Source of the DNA: Bin5 sp965200615
GTDB lineage: Bacteria; Chloroflexota; Anaerolineae; Caldilineales; Caldilineaceae
Reading direction: 5' to 3'
Length of the DNA stretch: 64,000 nt
Assembly: GCA_965200615.1 (NCBI GenBank)
Contig: OZ241377.1
Location: 4,216,001-4,280,000 of the forward strand
This document shows, piece after piece, positions 33,768-42,038 of this stretch. Each line of letters starts with the position of its first letter. The stretch's first letter is position 1. The notes below the pieces were generated by a model. The model was not told where the DNA came from and searched no databases. It saw only the letters and a program-made list of their open reading frames with translations. The translations under genes and the position numbers were made by a program.

Positions 33768-34124
33768 ATGACGACCTTGGCAGGCGGACTCCAAAGGCTA
33801 TGGGGAAAGCGCAGGAGTCGCGCCCGGGCAGTTGAATCGGAGGCCGCGGAAGGTTCCGCTACGACAGGCGGCTCCGTTTCCCAAGAGCCGGTTGTGGTCT
33901 GGCAGGCCGCAAACCCGATGGAGGCCCAGATCGTCAGAAGCCGCCTGCAAAGCGCGGGCATTCCTGCAATTGTGCGCGGTGAATCGATGGGCAGGATATA
34001 CGGATTCATCTACGGGGGACTGGCAGAGCGGGATGTTCTGGTGCCGGCGGCGCTGGCCGAATCCGCCGAGGAGATTCTGTCCGAGGAGATCCAGTGGGAC
34101 ACTGACGGCGGTGACTGCACATAG
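33768..34124 (+). CDS. DUF2007-type small signalling protein
   Basis: 118-residue protein. Residues about 42-105 match the DUF2007 putative signal-transducing fold: VVVWQAANPMEAQIVRSRLQ, then GIPAIVRGE and ERDVLVPAALAESAEEIL. Function is unknown; related domains are found in regulatory and transport-associated proteins. The frame is open upstream to 33690, overlapping the hydrolase, but the ATG at 33768 has AGGAGAG 6 nt before it and fits the domain. It follows the hydrolase stop by 16 bp. Confidence 0.75.
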   Translation: MTTLAGGLQRLWGKRRSRARAVESEAAEGSATTGGSVSQEPVVVWQAANPMEAQIVRSRLQSAGIPAIVRGESMGRIYGFIYGGLAERDVLVPAALAESAEEILSEEIQWDTDGGDCT

Positions 34125-34253
34125 CTCAGTTTCGGCCGCGCCGCGTCCAGCGCCTATAATGCAGAAGGCAGATGACGGCCGTTCCAATCGGCGAGTCCGG
34201 ATTTCTGAAGTGGGTCAACCGGGCGATAGAGAGTCCGGCAGGTAAATGAATTG

Positions 34254-34766
34254 ATGAGTGACGCGTCACCAAATCGAGACGAACTCAACGAGGAAGAGTT
34301 GTGGGAGGGTCCAATCCCTGCCCGCCTGGCTCGTAGGCGAACCGGCATAAGGCCGCAGTTTCTGGTTGCCGGACTCCTACTGGTTGGCGTTATCGTCTCG
34401 CTGATGGTATATGGCCTGACCACCGCCAAAGCCTACTGGTTAACTGTCGACGAGGTTCATGAGAGGGAAAGCTCGCTCCTGTCCCAGCGCATCAGGGTGA
34501 ATGGCGTTGTCGTCGAAGGCAGTGAAGATTGGAACCCTTCTGAAGTGACTCTCCGCTTCAGGATTGAGGACGAGGAGAATCCCAATCAGCAGCTTGAGAT
34601 CGTCTTTTACGAACCCCGGCCGGACAATTTTCATCGGGCCGCTTCTGTAATCGCGGAGGGAGAGCTTCTGCCAGGCGGTGTCATTGAGGCAGATGTACTG
34701 CTTCTCAAATGTCCCAGTCGATACGAGGAACTGCCGGAAGACATCGCGTTTCAGGAAAGTCCCTGA
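34254..34766 (+). CDS. ccmE: Cytochrome c maturation haem chaperone CcmE, CxxxY type
   Basis: 170-residue membrane-anchored periplasmic-side haem carrier. One helix at about residues 34-56 is followed by an OB-fold beta barrel (QRIRVNGVVVEGS, LRFRIEDE, LEIVFYEPRPDNF, VIAEGELLPGGVIEADVLLLKC). The haem-attachment motif is C153-PSR-Y157, replacing the HxxxY of proteobacterial CcmE; CxxxY is known from archaeal and some bacterial CcmE proteins. A TTG codon precedes the ATG; I start at the ATG. It opens the ccm cluster, ahead of a cytochrome c gene and ccmA. Confidence 0.88.
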   Translation: MSDASPNRDELNEEELWEGPIPARLARRRTGIRPQFLVAGLLLVGVIVSLMVYGLTTAKAYWLTVDEVHERESSLLSQRIRVNGVVVEGSEDWNPSEVTLRFRIEDEENPNQQLEIVFYEPRPDNFHRAASVIAEGELLPGGVIEADVLLLKCPSRYEELPEDIAFQESP

Positions 34767-34878
34767 AGATTCTAAACTTGCCAGGGCGAGCAGGATAATC
34801 GAACGGGGGGAGCTTGCAGCTTCCGACGCCCCAGGTGTACGCGTGTACAGGATCAGCCCCTAGCCGGAACAGCAACGA

Positions 34879-36765
34879 TTGTTCTTCAAATGGTCCACTT
34901 GCGCAGTTCTACTATTGGCATGTACCGTAGCTCTCTTCGTGACGCTGACGACGGATCGCCTCAACGCACAAGAGCCCACCCCACCCTATGACCCGCAGCA
35001 GGTCCCTGTCCCACAGCGAGCGCCAGTTGCCGGGTTGGCCACCGAATCCTACAGACAGAACTGCGCCCCTTGCCACGGCGCCAGCGGTGACGGCGACGGC
35101 CCGGCCGGCGCAGCAGCCGACCCAACCGTCTTTTCCGACCCGGCCGAGGTCTGGGAGCGGTCACCGGCTGAACTTTTCTTCGTTACCAAGTTTGGGCGCA
35201 TTGAGAATCTTATGCCTCCCTGGCGCAATAGCTTGAGTGACGAGCAGATCTGGCAGGCGGTCTACTACGCCTGGAACTTGCACACAAACGAGACGGAGGT
35301 AGCACAGGGAGCAGAGTTATATGCCCAGTCCTGCCTCGCCTGTCACGGGGACAGAGGCCGGGGCGAAGGAATAGAGGCCAGCGCTGGGATTCCCGACTTT
35401 TCGGCGCAGGAGCTGATGATTCATTTGAGTCAAGCGGATTTGGCAGAGCGCTGGCGAGAAGCCCACCCCGAACTCGGTTCCAACTGGTCATCTGGGCAGC
35501 AGAAGGCGGTTCTTGAGTTCATTCGCGGCTTTACATATCACCCGGTGTGGGAGCCATTCGAGGTCTCGGGGCCTGGCGTAATCACGGGCCAACTGGTCCA
35601 GGGTACCGAAAATGGGCCTGCGCCCCAACAGAAAGCGATAACTCTCAACATCTACCAGCAGGCCAATTTGCTGGCGTCGCGCAGCGCAACAATCGGGGCT
35701 GGCGGCAGTTTTGAATTCAAGAACCTGCCTGTGGACGAAGGCTTTTACTTCCTTGCGGAGACCGAGCATCGCAGTATCCGCTACACTTCACCGATCCTTG
35801 CGTTCAGCGGTCCTGATTTCATCGAAGACAGGATCGGCCCGGAGAGAATCGACACCTCGCTGCCCGTATTTGAGCCGACATCCGACCCGACCGGCATTCT
35901 TGTTAGCCGCGCCAACTGGATCATCGAGCACGATCCGGGAAGATTGCTCATCGGCCAGCTCTTCACCTTTGACAATCGCGGCGACCGCACGTTCATCGGC
36001 ATTGAGGATGACCTGTTCGACGTTCCCGTAACGCTGGTCATTCCGCTTCCCGAAAGCGCACAGGAAGTGGAAATCCAGGACGGGCTGATCGGCGAGTCCT
36101 ACCGATTGCGCCAACAGATTCTCTACGATACGCGTCCCGTCCTCCCAGGCGATGGCTCGCGCCAGGTTTTCGTACGATATCGTCTTTCATATGCTGACGA
36201 GTCCGCCGGGATCAGTTTCCCTGTCCCATATGAGACTGAGCTGTTGAATGTCCTGGTGGCCGACCTGCCGGGGCTGGAAGTGGACCTTTCACTTGAAGGA
36301 GAACTGCGCGAACCTGCGGGCCAGGAAACAATTCAAGGAGTCCTCTTCCGCCGCTGGAGCGCACCTGTATCCAGCAGCTCCCCGGTTCAACTTTCCTTGC
36401 GCGGCTTGATCGGGGCTGGCGGCCGCGATCCAAGACAAGACAGGGAGCCGCAATTGAATCGAGAGTTGCAGGTTGCCGCGCCTCCACTGGATGTCCGCGT
36501 TCCCCTGGTTTTCGGCAGCGTCGTCGCACTCGTCCTCCTCGCATCTCTCGCTCTCTTCTTCCAACGTGAGAGGGCCAAGAGCCCGAAGACGCCTGAGCGG
36601 ATGGCCGCACGACGCGGGGAACTGATCGACAAAATAGCCCGGTTGGACGATCTGCATGCGCTGGGCGAACTGGATGAACGCGCCTGGCAAAAGAAGAGAG
36701 CTTCATTGAAGAGAGAGTTGATCGACATTGCCCTGGCAGAACAGAGGTCGTGGGGTGAGGGATGA
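34879..36765 (+). CDS. Di-haem cytochrome c protein with C-terminal membrane anchor
   Basis: 628-residue exported electron-transfer protein. A signal helix (residues 7-27) is followed by two c-type haem sites, CAPCH (62-66) and CLACH (153-157), each in its own small cytochrome c domain with methionine-bearing loops (LMPPWRN). Residues about 200-530 form a beta-rich region with a carboxypeptidase-regulatory-like piece (LNIYQQANLLASRSATIGAG) of unknown role. A second membrane helix (about 533-557, VPLVFGSVVALVLLASLALF) and a charged, probably coiled-coil cytoplasmic tail finish the protein. The start is TTG, the only possibility after an in-frame stop at 34861. It overlaps ccmA by 4 bp, so its maturation genes are co-translated. 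Confidence 0.85.
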   Translation: MFFKWSTCAVLLLACTVALFVTLTTDRLNAQEPTPPYDPQQVPVPQRAPVAGLATESYRQNCAPCHGASGDGDGPAGAAADPTVFSDPAEVWERSPAELFFVTKFGRIENLMPPWRNSLSDEQIWQAVYYAWNLHTNETEVAQGAELYAQSCLACHGDRGRGEGIEASAGIPDFSAQELMIHLSQADLAERWREAHPELGSNWSSGQQKAVLEFIRGFTYHPVWEPFEVSGPGVITGQLVQGTENGPAPQQKAITLNIYQQANLLASRSATIGAGGSFEFKNLPVDEGFYFLAETEHRSIRYTSPILAFSGPDFIEDRIGPERIDTSLPVFEPTSDPTGILVSRANWIIEHDPGRLLIGQLFTFDNRGDRTFIGIEDDLFDVPVTLVIPLPESAQEVEIQDGLIGESYRLRQQILYDTRPVLPGDGSRQVFVRYRLSYADESAGISFPVPYETELLNVLVADLPGLEVDLSLEGELREPAGQETIQGVLFRRWSAPVSSSSPVQLSLRGLIGAGGRDPRQDREPQLNRELQVAAPPLDVRVPLVFGSVVALVLLASLALFFQRERAKSPKTPERMAARRGELIDKIARLDDLHALGELDERAWQKKRASLKRELIDIALAEQRSWGEG

Positions 36766-37442
36766 CCAACCGTGCTGCGCCTCTCATTCGTTGCGAGCAT
36801 ATCGAGAAACGTTTCGGACACAAACGCGTATTGCGTGATGTCTCTTTCTCGGTTGCAGCCGGCGAAGCCCTGTCTCTGCTTGGGGCCAACGGATCGGGAA
36901 AGACGACACTTTTGCGGATAATCGCGTCGCTGGACAGACCGGATAAGGGGGAGGTGTGGCTGGGGCCCGTACCCCTTTCCACGGCCGCAAATGAAATTCG
37001 CCGCTATATCGGCGTGGTCGCACACGCCCCTTTACTGTACGATCGACTTACTGGCGCCGAAAATCTGCAGTTCTTCGCCCGCCTTTACGATCTGGAAGAG
37101 CCGCAGAGACGTATCGAGCAGCTTCTGCGAACTCTGGAACTCTGGCGATGGCGGGACAGTTCAGTGCGGACATATAGTCGAGGAATGTCTCAGCGGCTGG
37201 CGATCGCGAGGGCGTTGCTGCACGATCCGCCTGTCGTGATTCTCGATGAACCGGATACCGGCCTGGACAGGGAAAGCCTGCAACGAATGGCCGAACTCAT
37301 TGGGCAGCTGCGCAAAAGAAACCGGGCTGTGCTTATCACAACGCACAGTATGGAGCGTGCAGTTACCTGGGCCGACCGGGTCGTCGAACTTCGTGCCGGG
37401 CGTCTGCACCAAATGGAGGAACCCGATCATATTGTACAGTGA
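36762..37442 (+). CDS. ccmA: Haem exporter ATP-binding protein CcmA
   Basis: 226-residue ABC ATPase of the cytochrome c maturation complex CcmABCD, which releases holo-CcmE. Walker A is GANGSGKTT, the signature is YSRGMSQRL, Walker B is PVVILDEPDTGLD, and the switch histidine lies in LITTHSM. The ATG overlaps the preceding cytochrome gene stop (ATGA). General ABC ATPases look similar, but the gene order with ccmB and ccmC settles the assignment. Confidence 0.92.
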   Translation: MTNRAAPLIRCEHIEKRFGHKRVLRDVSFSVAAGEALSLLGANGSGKTTLLRIIASLDRPDKGEVWLGPVPLSTAANEIRRYIGVVAHAPLLYDRLTGAENLQFFARLYDLEEPQRRIEQLLRTLELWRWRDSSVRTYSRGMSQRLAIARALLHDPPVVILDEPDTGLDRESLQRMAELIGQLRKRNRAVLITTHSMERAVTWADRVVELRAGRLHQMEEPDHIVQ

Positions 37443-37533
37443 AGAACGCAAAGCAGTCATCCGATCAGTTCCTCCGTTCGCGGGCTTCATTTGAGCCCGT
37501 GCCTTGCAATGGCTGAGCTTACAGGGGCAGAAG

Positions 37534-38235
37534 ATGTTACCCAGCAAGAGAGGAGGGCTCGCAGCATATCTGCGCGGCGTATGGGCTGTAGCGGAGAAAG
37601 ACGTCCGCACCGAGTTACGGGCCAAGGAGGTCTTGGGGACGATGGCGGCCTTTTCGATTCTGGCCGCGGTCGTTTTCGGGCTGGCTTTTGACCTGCGGAC
37701 GCCTCGGCCCGAGCTGGTCGTTCCCGGCATTCTTTGGGTGATCATCCTTTATGGAGGGGTCTTGGGGCTGCACCGTTCTTTCGGATCGGAATCGGATCGA
37801 GGCACATTGACCGGACTGCTTCTGGCGCCGGTAGAACGGTCCGCAATCTATTTGGGCAAGGTTGCGGCCAATCTGCTCTATTTCCTGTTTATGGAAGCGC
37901 TTCTTGCGCCTGTCCTGCTCATCCTGTTCGACGTCAACTTGCTGAAGCCGCTGATCTTGCTGGCGTTGGCGCTGGGCACTGTCGGCTACGTGGGCGCGGG
38001 AACGCTCTTCGCGGCGCTGACGGCCCGAAACAGGGCCAGGGAGACGCTCTTGCCGGTACTGCTGCTGCCGGTGCTGGCCCCCGTTTTCATATCGGGAGTG
38101 GGTTTGACGGCTGTCGTTTTGGATGGCCGGGGGAATGCCCAAGCGTGGCCGTGGCTTGGTATAATCGGGATCTATGATACCCTGGTGTACGCAATCGCTT
38201 TCTTGTTAGTTGACGTTATATGGGAACAGACTTGA
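37534..38235 (+). CDS. ccmB: Haem exporter permease CcmB
   Basis: Integral membrane subunit (233 residues) partnered with CcmA. It shows six hydrophobic segments and the CcmB family landmarks: AEKDVRTELRAKEVLGTMAAF near the N-terminus, then LWVIILYGGVLGLHRSFGSE and SDRGTLTGLLLAPVERSAIY. The frame is open to 37504, but the ATG at 37534 is preceded by ACAGGGGCAG and fits homologues. It lies 91 bp after ccmA and 22 bp before ccmC. Confidence 0.92.
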   Translation: MLPSKRGGLAAYLRGVWAVAEKDVRTELRAKEVLGTMAAFSILAAVVFGLAFDLRTPRPELVVPGILWVIILYGGVLGLHRSFGSESDRGTLTGLLLAPVERSAIYLGKVAANLLYFLFMEALLAPVLLILFDVNLLKPLILLALALGTVGYVGAGTLFAALTARNRARETLLPVLLLPVLAPVFISGVGLTAVVLDGRGNAQAWPWLGIIGIYDTLVYAIAFLLVDVIWEQT

Positions 38236-38257
38236 CACAAACGCGAGGAACTGTCTG

Positions 38258-38995
38258 ATGAACGCAGTCGCAAAACCGGCGGGGTCGGATCGCTGGTTTA
38301 CTCCATTACTGATCTTCGATCTTTTGGCGGCGCTGACCATGGTTGGGGTAATGTGGACCGCTCTTCTCTACGCCGGTGACGCTATCAATCTCGCCGGAGA
38401 TGAACAGGTGGCCCAGCGGATCTTCTACTTTCACATTGGAAGTAACATCGCCGCCCTCCTCGGGTTCCTCGGGTCGGTGGTCGGCAGCATCGGTTTTCTC
38501 TTCAGCCGCCGCCTGGTGTGGGATCGATGGGCTGCGGCGAGCGTTGAAATCGGCACGATTTTCGGAATTCTCGTTCTTCTGACCGGCTCAATCTGGGCCA
38601 AGCCAGCTTGGAATACCTACTGGACCTGGGAACCTCGTTTGACGACGGCATCGATTACCGTCCTGATTTACATCGCCTATATGCTTTTCCGGAACGGGTT
38701 CGACGATCCCGAAACGCGGGCTCGTTTTGCCAGTGTCTACGCCTTGTTCGCCTTTTTGAGCGTTCCCTTGACATACTACAGCGCGCGCCTGTTCCGCTCC
38801 ATCCATCCCATTGTCTTTGACGGCGTAAATGAGGAAGCGCAGGGAGGTTTTGGCATCGGTCCGACAATGGGACAGACCCTGACAGTCGCCATGATCGGCT
38901 TCGCGCTCCTGTTCCTGGCGATACTCTTCCACCGGGTACGCCAACTTGAGTTTGAGGCCCGCATTGAAGCATTACGGGAGAACTACGACAAATGA
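38258..38995 (+). CDS. ccmC: Haem exporter protein CcmC
   Basis: 245-residue membrane protein of the haem-handling family. The tryptophan-rich periplasmic loop reads GSIWAKPAWNTYWTWEPRLT, the WWD-type motif that presents haem to CcmE; flanking histidines lie in YFHIGSN and SIHPIVF. Six helices are visible. The ATG at 38258 has GCGAGGAA upstream; the frame is open to 38210, overlapping ccmB. The stop overlaps the start of the ccmD-like gene (ATGA), implying coupling. Confidence 0.93.
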   Translation: MNAVAKPAGSDRWFTPLLIFDLLAALTMVGVMWTALLYAGDAINLAGDEQVAQRIFYFHIGSNIAALLGFLGSVVGSIGFLFSRRLVWDRWAAASVEIGTIFGILVLLTGSIWAKPAWNTYWTWEPRLTTASITVLIYIAYMLFRNGFDDPETRARFASVYALFAFLSVPLTYYSARLFRSIHPIVFDGVNEEAQGGFGIGPTMGQTLTVAMIGFALLFLAILFHRVRQLEFEARIEALRENYDK

Positions 38996-39135
38996 TCTAT
39001 CTCGCATCCGCCTTGATCCTGATGTGGCTGTTTGTGGGAGGCTACCTCCTGTTCATGCTGGCCCGCCAAAGAGCATTGGAAAAAGAGCTGCGTTCATTGG
39101 AGGAGCAACTTCAGGACAGAGCACGTGCAGACTGA
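38992..39135 (+). CDS. ccmD: CcmD-like small membrane protein
   Basis: 47-residue protein. The N-terminal half is a single membrane helix (MIYLASALILMWLFVGGYLL), and the rest is a charged, coiled-coil-like cytoplasmic tail (KELRSLEEQLQDR). This is the size, layout and position of CcmD, the stabiliser of the CcmABC-CcmE complex. Its ATG overlaps the ccmC stop codon (ATGA). CcmD proteins are too short and variable for identification by sequence alone, so context carries much of the weight. Confidence 0.8.
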   Translation: MIYLASALILMWLFVGGYLLFMLARQRALEKELRSLEEQLQDRARAD

Positions 39136-39277
39136 GGCGATCCGGTGTTTCAGCCGGCTATTGGTAAGATTGTTTACTTCATACAGGTCTTTGGCGCAAT
39201 AGATTGGAAAGAGGGAAACTGAGGCGCTGCCCGGCAAGCGAATGAGGGCAGCATGAAGTCGCAACCGGGTCGAAATC

Positions 39278-40207
39278 ATGGTGCAGAACATCTCGAATGC
39301 AGGAAACATACAGGCAGGAAGCAGGTCGAAATCACCTGCGCAGGGGCGGGCAAGTCGTAGCGGCGCCTTCCTGCACTCGCTCGCATTTGTCATCGGATTT
39401 GGAGCCATTTTCACGCTGCTCGGCTCCGCCGCCGGCTTTCTGGGACAGAACCTGAACAACTATCTGCCTCTCGTCCAGCGGCTCGGCGCGGTCCTGTTGG
39501 CAGTTTTCGGGCTGACGACTCTCGGTATCATCGGCTGGATCGTGAGTCGGGTTCGGGCAAATGAGAGACTCATCGCCAATCCGGCCGTGGCCGCGCTTGT
39601 AGACATTCTGGGCTTTCTCAACGCGCTGATGTATACCGAAAGGCGCGTGACCGAACTGCACAGAGTGAAACGTGGTTGGGGGTATCTCAGCAGCGCGCTG
39701 ATGGGCGTGAGCTTCAGCGCCGGCTGGGTTCCCTGTGTCGGACCGATCCTGGCCAGCATCCTGTTTCTCGCGAGTGACAGTGCCACCGTAGTCCAGGGCG
39801 CGCTTCTTTTGGCGATCTATAGCCTGGGCCTGGGCTTGCCTTTCCTGCTGACCGGGGCCGCGTTCAGCAGGGCAACTCAAATCCTCCGCCGGCTCAACCG
39901 CCACGCCAATATCGTCAGCCTCGTCAGCGGCGTCTTTCTGCTCTACGTGGCCTGGCTTCTCTGGGCCGACCAGTTGACAATGCTCACGACTCAGTTTGCG
40001 TTCCTGAATCAGTGGGTCTTTCTCCTGGAGGATACGCTCTCGTCTACAGTAGGGGTCAATGCTGCCTTCAACGCCGGGGCGCTGAGCGCGGCGCCATTGG
40101 CCTTTATTGCCGGCATTATCAGTTTCATCAGTCCCTGCGTTCTGCCCCTGATTCCGGCCTACATCGGCTATCTGAGCGGCGCCGCGCTGTCCGGGGGCCG
40201 GAGCTGA
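39278..40207 (+). CDS. ccdA: CcdA-family thiol-disulfide membrane transporter with permuted segments
   Basis: 309-residue membrane protein that passes electrons from cytoplasmic thioredoxin to TlpA-like proteins. Two redox cysteines are present: C153 in SAGWVPCVGPILAS and C287 in SFISPCVLPLIPAYIGYLSG. In ordinary CcdA the SPCVLPLIPAY helix is the first and GW-PC-GP comes later. Here the order is reversed: the protein opens with what is normally helix 2 (FLHSLAFVIGFGAIFTLLGS), and the SPC helix is the last. The 140 bp upstream encode no SPC helix in any frame. This suggests circular permutation, or a fusion left by tandem duplication and deletion. It follows the ccm genes and precedes tlpA by 18 bp, so the function is likely kept. 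Confidence 0.82.
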   Translation: MVQNISNAGNIQAGSRSKSPAQGRASRSGAFLHSLAFVIGFGAIFTLLGSAAGFLGQNLNNYLPLVQRLGAVLLAVFGLTTLGIIGWIVSRVRANERLIANPAVAALVDILGFLNALMYTERRVTELHRVKRGWGYLSSALMGVSFSAGWVPCVGPILASILFLASDSATVVQGALLLAIYSLGLGLPFLLTGAAFSRATQILRRLNRHANIVSLVSGVFLLYVAWLLWADQLTMLTTQFAFLNQWVFLLEDTLSSTVGVNAAFNAGALSAAPLAFIAGIISFISPCVLPLIPAYIGYLSGAALSGGRS

Positions 40208-40225
40208 AAGCAGAAGAGGACCCCA

Positions 40226-40819
40226 ATGAAGCGTCGGTTATATCTGGCTTTTTGGGTTGCAATCGCGATTGTCATGTCTGCCTGCGCTGCGGCGCCGCAA
40301 GGCGGCAACGCGCCTGACGAATTCACGCCCACGCCCCTGGAACAGTTCCCCGATGAATTGGGCAGCGGCTTCCCTGTAGCCGACCTCGTCCGGGAGGGCA
40401 GTCCGGATATAGGAGAGACCGCGCCAAACTTCGCGTTTTTCCTCGCCGACGGCCGGGGCGCGGACCTTGCATCCTTGCAGGGAAAGCCTGTCGTCCTTAA
40501 CTTCTGGGCCACCTGGTGCGGACCCTGCAGGGCCGAAATGCCCGACCTTGTAGCGCTTCACGAAAGCGATCCGGATCTGGTCGTTCTCGAGGTCAACGTA
40601 GGGGAAGAGTTGCCCGCGGTCGAAAAGTTCGCCGCAGAGTTCGGCATGAACATGACAGTCGTTCTGGATCAGGAGGACTTGATCCGCCGGGTTTACGAAG
40701 TTCGCAACATGCCAACGACAGTCTTCATCAGGGCAGATGGCACGATCGGCGCCCGCTGGCCCGGTTTTCTCGCCGGCGAGCAGCTGAATGACTTCGTTGA
40801 GCAGATCAAGACACAATGA
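40226..40819 (+). CDS. TlpA/ResA-like thioredoxin lipoprotein
   Basis: 197-residue exported thiol-disulfide oxidoreductase that reduces apocytochrome c cysteines before haem attachment. Lipobox VMSAC with cysteine 20; a variable linker to residue 60; then an AhpC/TSA-thioredoxin fold with the active site WATWCGPC (C98, C101), the cis-Pro in NMPTTVFI, and PGF near the end. Its electrons should come from the CcdA-like protein encoded immediately upstream. In this cluster it takes the place of CcmG. Confidence 0.92.
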   Translation: MKRRLYLAFWVAIAIVMSACAAAPQGGNAPDEFTPTPLEQFPDELGSGFPVADLVREGSPDIGETAPNFAFFLADGRGADLASLQGKPVVLNFWATWCGPCRAEMPDLVALHESDPDLVVLEVNVGEELPAVEKFAAEFGMNMTVVLDQEDLIRRVYEVRNMPTTVFIRADGTIGARWPGFLAGEQLNDFVEQIKTQ

Positions 40820-40828
40820 GCGGCGAAC

Positions 40829-41104
40829 ATGCGGGTCATACTGTTCACCAAATCGAACTGCCGGCTTTGCGACGCAATCAAATATGAACTCCTGGATCTG
40901 CAGACCGAATATGAGTTTGCTTTGAAAGAGGAGTTCGTGGAAACTGACCAGGATGTCCGGGAAGGCGAGGAAACGCTCGTTCCGTTCATTCACATAGAAC
41001 GGGACGGCCAGGATATTCTCAGCTTCGAGTTTCCGGTCAAGCAAGCTGAACTTCGCCGGGCCATTCACGTCGAGATGAAGCGCAGGTCGAACCAGGAAGG
41101 ATGA
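40829..41104 (+). CDS. Glutaredoxin-like (DUF836) protein
   Basis: 91-residue cytoplasmic thioredoxin-fold protein with the active-site pair C11-RL-C14 (LFTKSNCRLCDAIKYELL). It lacks a signal peptide. The second half has the expected VPFIHI strand with the conserved cis-Pro position. It could recycle thiols for the neighbouring CcdA/TlpA pathway or act independently. Its stop overlaps the next ATG (ATGA). The electron donor is unknown. Confidence 0.8.
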   Translation: MRVILFTKSNCRLCDAIKYELLDLQTEYEFALKEEFVETDQDVREGEETLVPFIHIERDGQDILSFEFPVKQAELRRAIHVEMKRRSNQEG

Positions 41105-41769
41105 GCCAGCCAGTGGATTCGAGCGGCGGCGAGCAAGTGGAGGGCCGTGTTCAGAAGGCGGTCGCCCGCCGCGTTGACGGCGCAGTACTTTGGATAGCAC
41201 GGCACTGGCTTGCTCTCTTCAATGCCCTGGTCGCCCTATACCTCCTGTTGCCGTTCCTGGCGCCTGTGCTCGCTAATGCAGGGCTTTCCAGGCCGGCATC
41301 TCTGATCTACTCCGTTTACTCGGCCACCTGTCACCAACTGCCGGAACGCAGTTATTTCCTCTTTGGCGAGCGGCCCTTTTACAGCCTCTCTTCTTTGGAA
41401 ACGGGCGGCCTGCCCGAGGACCAGGGACTTTTCCAGCGCCGTACCTTCCGCGGCAACGACTCCACTGGATACAAGATTGCGGTCTGTCAACGCGATGTGG
41501 CCATCTACGGGTCGGTTGTGCTGGCCGGCCTGCTGTTTGGCATTCTGCGCGGACGTGTACGCGGTATAGGGCTCAAGGTCTATCTGCTATTGCTTATTCC
41601 GATAGCCCTCGACGGTCTCAGCCAGCTGTTCAGTTTGCGCGAGAGCAACTGGTGGCTGCGCACGGTGACCGGCGCCCTGTTCGGAGGTGCCTCGGTCTGG
41701 CTTGCATACCCCTATATTGAAGCGGCGATGCGGGATGTAGTGCGTTCAGAGGAGATGCGGCTGAGGTAG
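41101..41769 (+). CDS. DUF2085 membrane protein
   Basis: 222-residue membrane protein with four to five helices. The DUF2085 signature is present: CHQLPERSYFLFG, then YKIAVCQRDVAIYGSV and LIPIALDGLSQLF with ESNWWLRTVTGALFGGASV. The conserved Cys, His, Asp and Gln residues hint at metal or redox binding, but the family has no known function. It is translationally coupled to the glutaredoxin-like gene (4-bp overlap) and ends the cytochrome maturation cluster. A candidate hairpin terminator lies 140 bp further on. Confidence 0.88.
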   Translation: MSQPVDSSGGEQVEGRVQKAVARRVDGAVLWIARHWLALFNALVALYLLLPFLAPVLANAGLSRPASLIYSVYSATCHQLPERSYFLFGERPFYSLSSLETGGLPEDQGLFQRRTFRGNDSTGYKIAVCQRDVAIYGSVVLAGLLFGILRGRVRGIGLKVYLLLLIPIALDGLSQLFSLRESNWWLRTVTGALFGGASVWLAYPYIEAAMRDVVRSEEMRLR

Positions 41770-41907
41770 ACCGGTCTCGACTGATCGGTGAGAGCAGCTG
41801 GCTCTCTCCAGAAGGATTTCGCCAAGCTCGTTTGCCCAGGCACATTTATGTCTTCCAGGGGGTAGATTTGCATGTCCAGTTGTCAGACCCTTTAATCCCG
41901 CTCTGAA

Positions 41908-41932
41908 TTCAGGAACCTAATAGGCTCCTGAA
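41908..41932 (+). terminator. Weak hairpin terminator after the cytochrome maturation cluster
   Basis: TTCAGGAACC and GGCTCCTGAA form a 10-bp stem with one A-C mismatch and a TAATA loop. The T-run (CCCCCTTTTT) begins about 15 nt later, so termination efficiency is doubtful. It may also mark the boundary with the methylase gene on the other strand. Confidence 0.35.
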
Positions 41933-42038
41933 GAGTACTCCCCCTTTTTGCTACCCTCTTTCAGTAATTTCAAACGGAGAATTGTCAAAGTCGTGTTCCC
42001 AAATGTTGAACGTTTCGAAAATTGCCTCCCAAGCTAAA

